This document shows, piece after piece, positions 7,271 through 15,302 of a DNA stretch of 32,231 nt. This DNA comes from an uncultured marine group I thaumarchaeote (GTDB lineage: Archaea > Thermoproteota > Nitrososphaeria > Nitrososphaerales > Nitrosopumilaceae), in the NCBI GenBank assembly GCA_902514095.1, contig CABXPS010000010.1, forward strand, positions 1 to 32,231, read 5' to 3'. Every line of letters starts with the position of its first letter. Position 1 is the stretch's first letter. Made by a program: the position numbers and the translations under genes. The notes under the pieces are model-generated. The model did no database searches, had not been told where the DNA came from, and saw nothing but the letters and a program-made list of their open reading frames with translations.

Positions 7271-9088
7271 ATGAATACTCTTGTTGCTGATACTAGTGTA
7301 ATTATCAATGGAAATCTTTCTGAACAAATTAAATCTGGTTCTATTAGAGATTCTGAAATTATAATTCCTCAAGCAGTGTTTGATGAACTTCAATCTCAAG
7401 CTTCAAATCATAAGGAACAAGGATTTGTTGGATTAGAACAAATTCAAAAATTAAATAAATTATCTGAAGATTTTGGTTTAAAAATTATTTTAAAGGGCTC
7501 TCATCCTGATATTGCTGATATTAAATTTGCCGCAAGTGGAAGAATTGATGCATTAATTATTGATATTGCAAAACAAAACGATGCTGTCCTTTATACTTCT
7601 GATAAAGTTCAACATTTAGTTGCAGAGGCTGAAGATGTAAAAACTGTTTTCTTACAGCCTAAAATTGTTCAAGAAGAACTTGAATTTCTGAAATTTTTTG
7701 ATAATACTACAATGAGCATTCACTTGAAAGAAAATCAATACCCTCTTGCAAAAAGAGGAAAACCTGGTGAATTTCTGCTTACAAAAATTGGTGAGGATAT
7801 TCTCTCTAAAGATTATTTGAAAATGATTTCTTCTCAAATATTATCTGCTACAAATATTTCTGATTCTAGTACTATTGAAATTTCTAAAACTGGGGCATCT
7901 GTTATTCAGCACAATGATTATCGTATAGCAATTACTTATCCTCCCTTTTCTGAATCATATGAAATAACAATTGTACATCCAACTGTAAAATTGTCTCTTG
8001 ATGATTATACTATTTCTGAAGCATTAATGAAACGTTTGACTGACAGGGCTGAAGGAATTCTAATCTCTGGGGCTCCTGGTTCTGGAAAAAGTACGTTGGC
8101 TTCTGGCTTGGCAAATTTCTATCATGATCAGGATAAAATTGTTAAAACATTTGAATCTCCACGTGATTTACAAGTTGATGCAGGAATTACCCAATATAGT
8201 AAATTAGATGGAAGTTTTGATAACACTGCTGATATTCTATTACTAGTTCGTCCTGATTATACTATTTTTGATGAAGTGAGACGAAGAGAAGATTTTACAA
8301 CTTTTTCTGATTTGAGATTAACTGGTGTTGGGATGGTTGGAGTAATTCATGCTAATTCTCCTTTGGATGCAATTCAACGTTTTATTGGTAAAATTGAACT
8401 TGGAATAATTCCTAATGTTTTGGATACTGTGGTGTTTGTTCATAATGGTGATATTGAGAAAGTTTATGATTTAGAATTGAAGGTAAAAGTTCCTACTGGG
8501 ATGACTGAATCTGATTTGGCTAGACCTGTAATTGAGATAAGAAATTTTGAGAATAATGTTTTAGAGCATGAAATTTACACATTTGGAGAAGAAAATGTCA
8601 TTGTACCTGTAGTAAAACGTGAAAAAATTGGTATTGAAAAATTGGCTGAAGATAAAATCAAAGATTATTTTCAAAGATATGATTCTGGTGCAGAAGTTGA
8701 AATTTTATCTGAAAATCGTGTTAAAGTCACTGTACATGAAGATTGTGTTGCATCCATTATTGGCAGGGGTGGAACTAACATTAATGAAATTGAAAAATTT
8801 CTTAAAGTTCACATTGACATTGTTGCTAAAGATTCTGAATCCTTATCATCAACTTCTAATGAAATCCCTTTTAATTTCTCTGAATCTAAAACTGCATTAC
8901 TTTTGACTGTAAGTAGAGAATACACTTCTATGCATGCTGATATTTACACAAATGATAAATTTTTTGCATCTGTACGTATTGGTAAAAAAGGACAAATAAA
9001 AATTCCAAAACGTTCAGACATTGGAAGAAATTTGTTAAACTCTACTAGTTCTCAAGATGATATTCAATTATTTCTTAAAGATTTTTAA
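7271..9088 (+). CDS. PIN-domain / PilT-like ATPase / KH-domain protein
   Basis: 605-aa three-part archaeal protein (COG1855 type, by recall). Residues 1-125 are a PIN nuclease domain with the acidic residues in VADTSV (D7), DEL (E39), RIDALIIDIA (D93/D98) and YTSD (D111). Residues 240-410 are a secretion/PilT-like ATPase with Walker A GAPGSGKST (267-275), Walker B TIFDE (D334, E335) and VIHANSPLDAIQRF. Residues 480-520 are a KH domain with the GxxG loop in IIGRGGTNINEIE (496-508). The combination suggests an ATP-driven RNA-processing or RNA-decay enzyme; the substrate is unknown. It is not a VapC toxin: the PIN domain is fused and no antitoxin gene precedes it. The 3' end overlaps the convergent DtxR-type gene by 14 nt. 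Confidence 0.92.
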   Translation: MNTLVADTSVIINGNLSEQIKSGSIRDSEIIIPQAVFDELQSQASNHKEQGFVGLEQIQKLNKLSEDFGLKIILKGSHPDIADIKFAASGRIDALIIDIAKQNDAVLYTSDKVQHLVAEAEDVKTVFLQPKIVQEELEFLKFFDNTTMSIHLKENQYPLAKRGKPGEFLLTKIGEDILSKDYLKMISSQILSATNISDSSTIEISKTGASVIQHNDYRIAITYPPFSESYEITIVHPTVKLSLDDYTISEALMKRLTDRAEGILISGAPGSGKSTLASGLANFYHDQDKIVKTFESPRDLQVDAGITQYSKLDGSFDNTADILLLVRPDYTIFDEVRRREDFTTFSDLRLTGVGMVGVIHANSPLDAIQRFIGKIELGIIPNVLDTVVFVHNGDIEKVYDLELKVKVPTGMTESDLARPVIEIRNFENNVLEHEIYTFGEENVIVPVVKREKIGIEKLAEDKIKDYFQRYDSGAEVEILSENRVKVTVHEDCVASIIGRGGTNINEIEKFLKVHIDIVAKDSESLSSTSNEIPFNFSESKTALLLTVSREYTSMHADIYTNDKFFASVRIGKKGQIKIPKRSDIGRNLLNSTSSQDDIQLFLKDF

Positions 9089-9539
9089 AATTATCTATAA
9101 CCTTTGGATTTGCTTTTAGAAACGTAATGAATTTTCTTAACTGTTTTATTGTTTTAGGATTAAGATGATGTTCTATTCCTTCTGTATCTTGGTTTGCCGT
9201 ATCATATCCTACTCCTAAAATCTCAAAAAATTCTAATAAAATTCCATGATTTTGTCGAATCCCTTCTGCAATTTGTATTCCTTTTTTTGTTAGATTGATT
9301 CCATGGTATTTTTCATATTCTAAAAATTTACCTTCATCTAATCTTTGTAACATCTTAGTGACACTTGGAGCACTTACATTCATGTATCTTGAAATGTCTA
9401 GTGTCGTGGCATATCCTTTAAGTTCTACTAATTCTGCAATGATCTCTAAGTAATCTTCCATTCTGGAACTCGAACGTGTTTTTTCTACCTCATGTGCTGC
9501 CTTGATTGATTCTAATCTTTTTGATTTTTTTGGGTTCAT
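9075..9539 (-). CDS. DtxR/MntR-family metal-dependent transcriptional regulator
   Basis: 154-aa regulator. Residues 25-90 are a winged helix (MEDYLEIIAELVELKGYATT, then SAPSVTKMLQRLDEGKFLEY, a typical DtxR recognition helix and wing) followed by LTKKG. Residues 95-154 form the dimerisation and metal domain with EGIEHHLNPKTI, equivalent to the E-x-x-EH metal-ligand helix. There is no C-terminal SH3/FeoA domain, so it is MntR-like in length. It has a basic N-terminal extension of about 25 residues (MNPKKSKRLESIKAAHEVEK). It probably senses Mn(II) or Fe(II); the target is unknown. The 134-bp divergent region upstream is shared with the gene at 9674 and could hold an operator. Confidence 0.9.
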   Translation of the reverse strand: MNPKKSKRLESIKAAHEVEKTRSSSRMEDYLEIIAELVELKGYATTLDISRYMNVSAPSVTKMLQRLDEGKFLEYEKYHGINLTKKGIQIAEGIRQNHGILLEFFEILGVGYDTANQDTEGIEHHLNPKTIKQLRKFITFLKANPKVIDNFKNL

Positions 9540-9673
9540 GTATTCTTTGTATGTACATTAAATCTCCTATAATTGAGTGTCTGTTAGGCTCATCTTAGCT
9601 ACTCTTTGTTGACTTGAGGGTGACCATTGTTGATCTTTGAATCTTAACTATTTTTTTTCTAATTTATGTTATA

Positions 9674-10024
9674 ATGACAGATCCCCTAAAGGCACGACTC
9701 GCAAAATTACAAAAATTCTCTGATTCTGCTAAACGTAGAGCCAATCTTTACTCTGATATTGCAAAAATGGATGGTTCTCCTGCTGCTAGATCTTTAGGTG
9801 CACTTCAAAAAGCACCTGCACCAGGTAAAAAATTACAAAAAATTGGATTTTTGATGTTATGGATACCTGAACCTACTGGTGTTACATGTGCAATTGGAGG
9901 TCCTATGATAGTTGCAGGTAGATATTTGGATAAAAAATACAATAGTAGTACATTGCACGATATTGGTCATCAAACTACGAATACTATTTCTTCAATTAGT
10001 GATTTTAGAAATTCTGTAACTTAA
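9674..10024 (+). CDS. Hypothetical membrane-associated protein (116 aa)
   Basis: I do not recognise this protein. The N-terminal 50 residues are basic and helical (DPLKARLAKLQKFSDSAKRR). About residues 57-85 hold one hydrophobic, Gly-rich segment (GFLMLWIPEPTGVTCAIGG) likely to be membrane-inserted. The C-terminus is polar. ATG start, preceded by an AT-rich stretch. It is divergent from the DtxR-type regulator and is followed by three more exported or membrane proteins on the same strand, which suggests an envelope role. It may be a regulatory target of the neighbouring metal sensor, but that is only inferred from position. Confidence 0.6.
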   Translation: MTDPLKARLAKLQKFSDSAKRRANLYSDIAKMDGSPAARSLGALQKAPAPGKKLQKIGFLMLWIPEPTGVTCAIGGPMIVAGRYLDKKYNSSTLHDIGHQTTNTISSISDFRNSVT

Positions 10025-10062
10025 CGTATTCATTTTTTAAAAGGACTTTTTTAAACAAATTT

Positions 10063-10557
10063 ATGACTACTAGGGCTCAGGCATTAATTCCTATTTTTAT
10101 TGCTGCTGTAATTATTGGTTCTGTTGGATTGCTTACTTTGCCAAGTGACATTAAATTAGAACAAGTTGAATTTCCTAGAGGAATAATTAAAGTTGATGGT
10201 ATCCCTCTTGAAATACAAATTGCTGATACTGACTCAAGTCGTGTTCGTGGACTGATGTTTCAAGATCAATTACCATTAGATCAAGGAATGCTTTTTGTAT
10301 TTCCAGAACAGGGTTTGTATTCTTTATGGATGCTAAATATGCAATTTGAATTAGATATGATTTGGTTTGATAATGCTGGTAATGTAGTCCATATTAAAAC
10401 AAATGTTCCTCCATGTGTAATACCAGTTGAAATTGCTGCCGGATGTCCAAGTTTTGTACCTGATGGTGAGGCAACATATATTCTTGAAGTTACATCTGGA
10501 TTTGTTGAACAAAATAATATTACAAAAGATTCTATTTTAGAGATAATCTCTATCTAA
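10063..10557 (+). CDS. DUF192-family exported protein
   Basis: 164 aa. Residues 5-27 are a hydrophobic N-terminal anchor or signal (LIPIFIAAVIIGSVGLL). The remainder is a DUF192 domain: DGIPLEIQIADTDSSRVRGL, then MFQDQLPLDQGMLFVFPEQG, then LWMLNMQFELDMIWFDNAGN, and IKTNVPPC. The family forms a small beta-barrel found in the cell envelope of bacteria and archaea; its function is not established. C-terminal ATYILEVTSGFVE is the usual family ending. The gene follows the 116-aa gene by 38 nt on the same strand and precedes another exported protein by 41 nt. Confidence 0.88.
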   Translation: MTTRAQALIPIFIAAVIIGSVGLLTLPSDIKLEQVEFPRGIIKVDGIPLEIQIADTDSSRVRGLMFQDQLPLDQGMLFVFPEQGLYSLWMLNMQFELDMIWFDNAGNVVHIKTNVPPCVIPVEIAAGCPSFVPDGEATYILEVTSGFVEQNNITKDSILEIISI

Positions 10558-10598
10558 AATTGCAAAACCTTATCTTGTAATCTATTTATAAATTATTT

Positions 10599-11228
10599 GT
10601 GAATAAAAAAATCCTCCTTCCAATTATTGTTATAATGATATCTGCTATTGTTATTTTTTTAATTCCTGAAAATTCCTCTATGCCTTCTTCGGATAATCTC
10701 TATCAATCTGGGTTTACTTTTTATGATGTTGAAAAAATAAAAGAATCTTTATCTGAAAAAAATATTTTCATGTCTATTCCTACTCCTATCACAGATCATA
10801 CTATTGAAAATTACTGCGCAATTCGTGATGATATTTTGTCTACCATTAACTATTGTACCACCACTGCTATTCAAGGTCCAGATGGAAAATCTCTTGGAAA
10901 TATCAGTATGGGTGGAACCCCTGATAATCCAATAATGGCCCTTGCATTAGTTGAATCATCCCCATTTTTAGATTCAAAATTCAATGAAGTTGAAATTGTT
11001 TTTAAAATTATGATTGAAACTTTGGTTTGTGATTGTTGGGATGAAAAACAACCTGGAGGTTTTGAATCTGTTAACGCCTGGCTAGAGACTGCTAAAATAA
11101 AATTTGCTGAATCTTCTCAAACTATTCCTCTAAAATCAACAATTACTGGACTGGGTGACGAAACTTTAATCCTTGAGATTAAGTCTACAAGTGATTCATA
11201 CTCATGGACTTTAATTGTTCTAAAGTAG
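10599..11228 (+). CDS. Hypothetical exported protein (209 aa, GTG start)
   Basis: I do not recognise this protein. Residues 4-23 are a single N-terminal hydrophobic segment (ILLPIIVIMISAIVIFLIP), followed by a Ser-rich linker and a soluble extracytoplasmic domain. Four cysteines lie in two clusters, YCAIRDDILSTINYC and VCDCW, spaced for disulphides outside the cell. The start is GTG at 10599: there is no nearby ATG, and an AT-rich TATTTATAAA lies just upstream. It sits between DUF192 and TauE/SafE genes. Export is inferred from the N-terminus; no enzymatic motif is evident. Confidence 0.6.
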   Translation: MNKKILLPIIVIMISAIVIFLIPENSSMPSSDNLYQSGFTFYDVEKIKESLSEKNIFMSIPTPITDHTIENYCAIRDDILSTINYCTTTAIQGPDGKSLGNISMGGTPDNPIMALALVESSPFLDSKFNEVEIVFKIMIETLVCDCWDEKQPGGFESVNAWLETAKIKFAESSQTIPLKSTITGLGDETLILEIKSTSDSYSWTLIVLK

Positions 11229-11268
11229 TCTAATTATACATGATAGAATTATTTGATTGGAGATTACA

Positions 11269-12042
11269 ATGATTGATCAATTATGGTTGATTCCTTTGGG
11301 ATTTGTAGCTGGCATATTAGGTTCTATGCTTGGTCTTGGTGGTGGGATTATTATTGTTCCAGTTTTAACATTTTTGGGTTTTCCTCCAACTGTTGCAGCA
11401 AGTAATAGTCTTTTTGCAGCATTCAGTAACTCTGTTGCATCTACGATTTCTTATTCCAAACAAAAAAGAATTGAATACTCTTTGGGGTTAAAACTTGGAT
11501 TACTTGCAATTCCTGGTACCATTTTGGGTGCAATAATTTCTACTGATGTTGCTCCAGATATTTTTAAAATTTTGTTTGGGTTTGTTTTGATTGCATCTTC
11601 TGTTTACATATTTTTAAGAAAAGAGATTGAATCTAGACAAAAAACAATTTCAAAACAATTAATTATTTTTATAATTGGATCTAGCTTTTTTGCAGGAATC
11701 ATTTCTTCATTTTTTGGAATTGGAGGTGGGATTATTTTTGTACCTTTGATGGTTGTTGGAATGGGAATGTCTATGAAGAGAGCTGCACCTACTTCACAAT
11801 TAATTTTATTATTTGCATCATTATCTGGTATAATAGTTCATAGTATTTTGGGACATCCTGATTTTCTTCAATCTGGATTTTTAGCAATTGGTTCTTTTTT
11901 TGGTGGATTAGTTGGTGCAAAATTATCTTTAAGTGTAAAAGAAAGAAATTTGAAAATTCTTATCTCTGTTGTACTTTTAATTACAGCTGTAAAACTATTT
12001 TTTGATTCTTTAACTAATGGCTCTTTTTCTTTTATTTTTTAG
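11269..12042 (+). CDS. TauE/SafE-family sulfite/anion exporter
   Basis: 257-aa polytopic membrane protein with seven or eight hydrophobic segments. The two halves each carry the family's Gly-rich signature: SMLGLGGGIIIVPVLTFLG near residue 18 and FFGIGGGIIFVPLMVVGMG near residue 148, an internal repeat typical of TauE/SafE. Members move sulfite, sulfoacetate or related organic anions, or other small anions; substrate not predictable. A longer reading from TTG at 11257 is possible. I chose the ATG at 11269 because GGAG at 11259-11262 sits six bases upstream as a good Shine-Dalgarno sequence. The first transmembrane segment starts at once after MIDQLWLIPLGF. Confidence 0.9.
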   Translation: MIDQLWLIPLGFVAGILGSMLGLGGGIIIVPVLTFLGFPPTVAASNSLFAAFSNSVASTISYSKQKRIEYSLGLKLGLLAIPGTILGAIISTDVAPDIFKILFGFVLIASSVYIFLRKEIESRQKTISKQLIIFIIGSSFFAGIISSFFGIGGGIIFVPLMVVGMGMSMKRAAPTSQLILLFASLSGIIVHSILGHPDFLQSGFLAIGSFFGGLVGAKLSLSVKERNLKILISVVLLITAVKLFFDSLTNGSFSFIF

Positions 12043-12094
12043 CCTCAAAAAATTAATTGTATTTTTATACTAATTTTTTGAAATATATTGTTCG

Positions 12095-12140
12095 TTAGAT
12101 CTTTTGATCTAATGGCTGAGGAGACTAGTTGGCTCCTTAG
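12095..12140. other. Two tandem hairpins, terminator-like, between convergent genes
   Basis: Between the TauE stop (12042) and the double-SDR stop (12199) lie two adjacent stems. One is TTAGATC-tttt-GATCTAA (12095-12112), a perfect 7-bp stem. The other is CTGAGGAG and CTCCTTAG (12116-12123 with 12133-12140), 8 bp with one G-U and a 9-nt loop. The plus strand continues TTTTATCTTCT. An AT-rich TATA-like stretch lies at 12061-12071, about 27 nt before the first stem. It may be a bidirectional terminator for the converging genes or a short non-coding RNA; sequence alone does not decide. Confidence 0.45.
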
Positions 12141-12198
12141 TTTTATCTTCTAATTTACTGTGTGAATTCTTTTTTTAACATTGGAAATATTTTCATCC

Positions 12199-13965
12199 TT
12201 ATCTTGTTTCATCAACACAGAATACTACTTCTGCAGATGAAAGTGCATTTTCTGTAACTAGAAAATTAAATGCTTCTGCTATTTTTTCATTATTTGGCTC
12301 TGAACCTGTAACTGAACCTGGGAAAACTGTAAACATTCTGATTTTTGATTTTAAGACATCGCTTAGTTCTTGATTAACTGTTACAGTAAATGGTCTTAGT
12401 GCTCCTCTGAAAACCTCCACTTGTGCTCTTTGAGTTCCTGTGACTTTACGTCCTATTGGTAAATCTGGTCCTATGATCATGATTGCTCCTTTGGTATCTT
12501 TGTATAATCTTGGGTCTTTGTCTCCTCCTGGAACAAAGTGTTCTAGTGCTCTTTGAGCAACTGTTGCTGGAGTTGAAATGAATTTTTCAGTTAATTCTTC
12601 CCATGCTGATCTAGTTAATTCAGTTAATTTTTCAATTTCTGGAAGTTTTCCAGTAACATGAATTACTCCTAAAATTTCTCCTAGATTTGTTTTGGCAGTA
12701 TTTAGCCATCTTTGAACTTCTTCCGGATTTGTAATATCTACAATATGTGAATGGAATTTACTGCTGATGGATTCTTGAACTTCTTTTGGAGTTGATTGTG
12801 AAATGAAGCATGCCACTTTTCCTCCATTTTTCTCAACATGCTGTGCTAAAAATTCTACTCTTTCAGCATCTGTTTTATCCGTACCGTCAACTGTGAAAAC
12901 TACTGATTTACCTGAAAAGTCTGGTTGATGAACTCCTGGAACTGTTGTTCCAATATGTGGTTTTACTGGATAAAATACTCTGTCTCCTGGAATTACTTTA
13001 CCATTAAGGATTTTTGCAATTTCATCATCACATAAGTTTAGAACTGATTCTGCTACTTGTGTTTGAGCTAAAAATTCTTTGTTTGCAATCATATGTGATG
13101 TATTATTTTGAACTTTTTCAGCTATTGTTTGAATTTTAGTAAGTAGATTTGTAAATGTCTCTGTTAATTTTGCAACATCTTTTCCATTTGCTAATTTCTC
13201 AGCACTTTTTGCAATTCCTTCTTTATCTATTCCATCTGCAAGGATACATTCTAACAAATCATCTTTTGCTTCTTCAACTTCTACTGGAGTTAAGTACTCA
13301 AATCCACTAACTCTCATAAATTCGGCTGCAGCTTTTGGATACACTGTTTTGTAAATTCTATCTGAATGTACTGGTCCTGGATTTGTTGCAATTGAAATAA
13401 TTCCTTTATCTGTTAATTCCCATGACATTAGTTCTGCTAATCTATTTTTTGCTCCTTGAGATGCAGTGTATGGACTTCTAAATCTGTAAGGTCTTTGTTC
13501 AAGTGGTCTTTCTTCGGTAAAGAATGTTGAAATTGTGATAATCTTTCCACCTTCTTTCATTACTTTTAGTGCTTGAACTGAGCCCCAAAATGTACCTGTA
13601 AGGTGAATTCCTATTGTACTTTTAAAATCTTTTAATGGAGAATTTGGAAAACATGTTACTGGACCTGAAACCCCTGCATTATTAATTATGTAATCTACAT
13701 TGACATTGTCATTTTTTATTGCATCAAACATTTCATTCATTGCTGATTCGTCTGCAACATCTACACCTGCAAAAATTTTAACTGATGCGCCACTATTTTT
13801 TTCTGAAATTATTTGTTCAAGATCTTTTGATGCTTCCTCTAAAGGCTCTTTTCTTCTACCTAGAATAATTACACTTGCACCATTTTCAACAAATTTGGTT
13901 GCTATGGCCTTGCCAATTCCTGTTCCACTACCTGTAATTAATGCAGTTTTACCTTGGAATTTCAA
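12199..13965 (-). CDS. Double-SDR oxidoreductase, similar in layout to half of bifunctional malonyl-CoA reductase
   Basis: 588 aa. Residues 1-260 are a short-chain dehydrogenase/reductase: NAD(P)-binding TGSGTGIGKAIA, NNAGVSG, catalytic Ser in TISTFFTEER, the active-site Tyr in SPYTASQGAK, then TNPGPVHSDRI. The residue four after Tyr is Gln, not the usual Lys. From about residue 350, SGKSVVFTVDGTDKTDAERV opens a second Rossmann-like domain without a glycine nucleotide motif. By recall, this order (SDR, helical linker with GDRVFYP, degenerate SDR) and the long Ser-Tyr spacing (S-x-x-F-x-x-E, then PYxxRxxY) match the C-terminal half of Chloroflexus malonyl-CoA reductase. Candidate role: malonyl-CoA or malonate-semialdehyde reduction in the HP/HB cycle. 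Start is TTG (complement of 13963-13965); no ATG fits. Confidence 0.65.
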   Translation of the reverse strand: MKFQGKTALITGSGTGIGKAIATKFVENGASVIILGRRKEPLEEASKDLEQIISEKNSGASVKIFAGVDVADESAMNEMFDAIKNDNVNVDYIINNAGVSGPVTCFPNSPLKDFKSTIGIHLTGTFWGSVQALKVMKEGGKIITISTFFTEERPLEQRPYRFRSPYTASQGAKNRLAELMSWELTDKGIISIATNPGPVHSDRIYKTVYPKAAAEFMRVSGFEYLTPVEVEEAKDDLLECILADGIDKEGIAKSAEKLANGKDVAKLTETFTNLLTKIQTIAEKVQNNTSHMIANKEFLAQTQVAESVLNLCDDEIAKILNGKVIPGDRVFYPVKPHIGTTVPGVHQPDFSGKSVVFTVDGTDKTDAERVEFLAQHVEKNGGKVACFISQSTPKEVQESISSKFHSHIVDITNPEEVQRWLNTAKTNLGEILGVIHVTGKLPEIEKLTELTRSAWEELTEKFISTPATVAQRALEHFVPGGDKDPRLYKDTKGAIMIIGPDLPIGRKVTGTQRAQVEVFRGALRPFTVTVNQELSDVLKSKIRMFTVFPGSVTGSEPNNEKIAEAFNFLVTENALSSAEVVFCVDETR

Positions 13966-14060
13966 GTTAAAAAAATAAAAACATTTTGCATATTTATTTG
14001 GATTGATCTCTGGGGATTTTTTCTTGATATCTTTATTTGTGGGATATTCTGAGATATTTT

Positions 14061-14297
14061 ATGCATGATACAGAATCTGATACTTTCATTTATCAAACAT
14101 GGCCTGAAAAATTTAGTGCTATGTTAAAAGAGATCGGTATAGATTCTGATTCTAAAGAAATTGGTACTGATGCTGTTGAAACTGATGATTACTATAGTAG
14201 ATATTTTGCTCAAACTCCTAGAATGGTTACTAACAAAGGTTGTATTGATATTAAAAATTCTAACATTGACGTCGTACAAATAATTCAAAAAGGATAA
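14061..14297 (+). CDS. Hypothetical acidic protein (78 aa)
   Basis: I do not recognise this protein. It begins MHDTESDTFIYQTWPEKF and continues acidic (GIDSDSKEIGTDAVETDDYY), with a C-terminal KGCIDIKNSNIDVVQIIQKG. No membrane segment or metal site. A longer reading from TTG at 14037 is possible; I chose the ATG at 14061, since the extra eight residues (WDILRYF before the Met) show no clear start signal. The next gene begins 2 nt after the stop, so the two are a translationally coupled pair, divergent from the double-SDR gene. Partners of an unknown complex is a reasonable guess. Confidence 0.6.
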   Translation: MHDTESDTFIYQTWPEKFSAMLKEIGIDSDSKEIGTDAVETDDYYSRYFAQTPRMVTNKGCIDIKNSNIDVVQIIQKG

Positions 14298-14299
14298 TC

Positions 14300-14677
14300 A
14301 TGCAAGATCCAAATCCACTTCCATGGGGTGCACAAGATAGATATCAAGCACATTTCATTGTTAGAAAGAATGTTGGTTCCTCAGCAAAAAATTATACTGC
14401 AAAAACATCTTTAGTCACTCAAGGTCATTTTGGTTCAAAAGTAGTTACTAAAGTTGAATGGAATGGATATGGTGATTTAACTACTAAATTAAACTCTGAT
14501 AATGAACTTAATGAAATGATTACAAAACAATCCATTAAGGATGCAACCATCTATGTTGAACCTACTGATACTGCTGTTAGAATACGTGGTAAATGGGATA
14601 ATCATATTGCATTTGGAATTACGCAGGAACTTTTTGAAATTTATGATAGAATTGCTGGTCACATAAAATCTGTTTAA
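14300..14677 (+). CDS. Hypothetical protein (125 aa)
   Basis: I do not recognise this protein. MQDPNPLPWGAQDRYQAHFI opens a soluble, beta-rich sequence with several aromatic positions (VEWNGYGDL, KWDNHIAFGITQELFEIYDR). No cysteines, no membrane segment and no known catalytic motif. ATG start 2 nt after the 78-aa gene. The 3' end overlaps the convergent tRNA endonuclease gene by 4 nt. The tight pairing with the acidic 78-aa gene suggests that the two proteins work together. Confidence 0.65.
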   Translation: MQDPNPLPWGAQDRYQAHFIVRKNVGSSAKNYTAKTSLVTQGHFGSKVVTKVEWNGYGDLTTKLNSDNELNEMITKQSIKDATIYVEPTDTAVRIRGKWDNHIAFGITQELFEIYDRIAGHIKSV

Positions 14678-15210
14678 GCTTTCCACCAATCTAATGCAAG
14701 AAAATCTACTTTATCTTTTCCTTTTGGAATTGCTAAAATGAATTGTTTTCTTACTGTTGTTGCAAGTCTTCCTGCAAGAACAATTCCTGTTGAAGTTATT
14801 GATTCATTTCTATTGTACACTTGAATTAAAAATGGTGCATGATCAATACCTGGTCCTTTTTCGTATACTGCAAAATCGCATCCAAATTTAATTCCTGGAT
14901 TAATTATGTATCCTTTATCTCGAAAATTTTTGTAAACAATGTATTTTTTCCCAAATTCATGAATTTCTTTTTTACAAATTTCTGTCATTTGTTTAACATT
15001 TATTTTTTGTTTTAATTTTGTAATGCTAATTTTTTTATTTTCTAATAAATATAACCCTTCAATTAAATCTAAAATTAATGGTGCATCTATTTCTTCAATT
15101 ACTGGTTTTGGAATTCCAATTGGTTTTCCATAATATCCCTGACTGAAAAGTTTTCGTGAATCTTCGATATCCCACACGATTATCCTATTTTCAATTAATT
15201 CACTTTTCAT
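14674..15210 (-). CDS. endA: tRNA-splicing endonuclease (tRNA-intron lyase)
   Basis: 178-aa archaeal splicing endonuclease, which cuts the bulge-helix-bulge motif of precursor tRNAs and other RNAs. The C-terminal catalytic domain shows the full triad in context: Tyr116 (FGCDFAVYEKGPG), His124 (DHAPFLIQVY) and Lys155 (ATTVRKQFILA). The N-terminal domain (VWDIEDSRKLFSQGYYGKP, then APLILDLIEGLYLLE) is the usual dimerisation and fold domain. The length fits the homotetrameric single-domain class, unless a second subunit is encoded elsewhere. It could also act on pre-rRNA ends such as the 16S processing stem at 30.3/31.9 kb, as known for archaea. Monocistronic by layout. Confidence 0.95.
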   Translation of the reverse strand: MKSELIENRIIVWDIEDSRKLFSQGYYGKPIGIPKPVIEEIDAPLILDLIEGLYLLENKKISITKLKQKINVKQMTEICKKEIHEFGKKYIVYKNFRDKGYIINPGIKFGCDFAVYEKGPGIDHAPFLIQVYNRNESITSTGIVLAGRLATTVRKQFILAIPKGKDKVDFLALDWWKA

Positions 15211-15302
15211 ATTTTAATAAAATACTCTATGTATATGAATTCTATAGTGTAGACCCATAGTTATTGATATTGAAAATAAATTAGAAATTAAAATTGTTTT
15301 TA

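Noticed and set aside
7271-7640. VapC-type toxin of a toxin-antitoxin pair
   Set aside because: The PIN domain is fused to an ATPase and a KH domain, and no small antitoxin gene precedes it.
8619-8906. Frame of 95 codons inside the PIN-ATPase-KH gene
   Set aside because: Lies within the KH region of the real gene; Leu/Lys-only composition is the shadow of an AT-rich frame.
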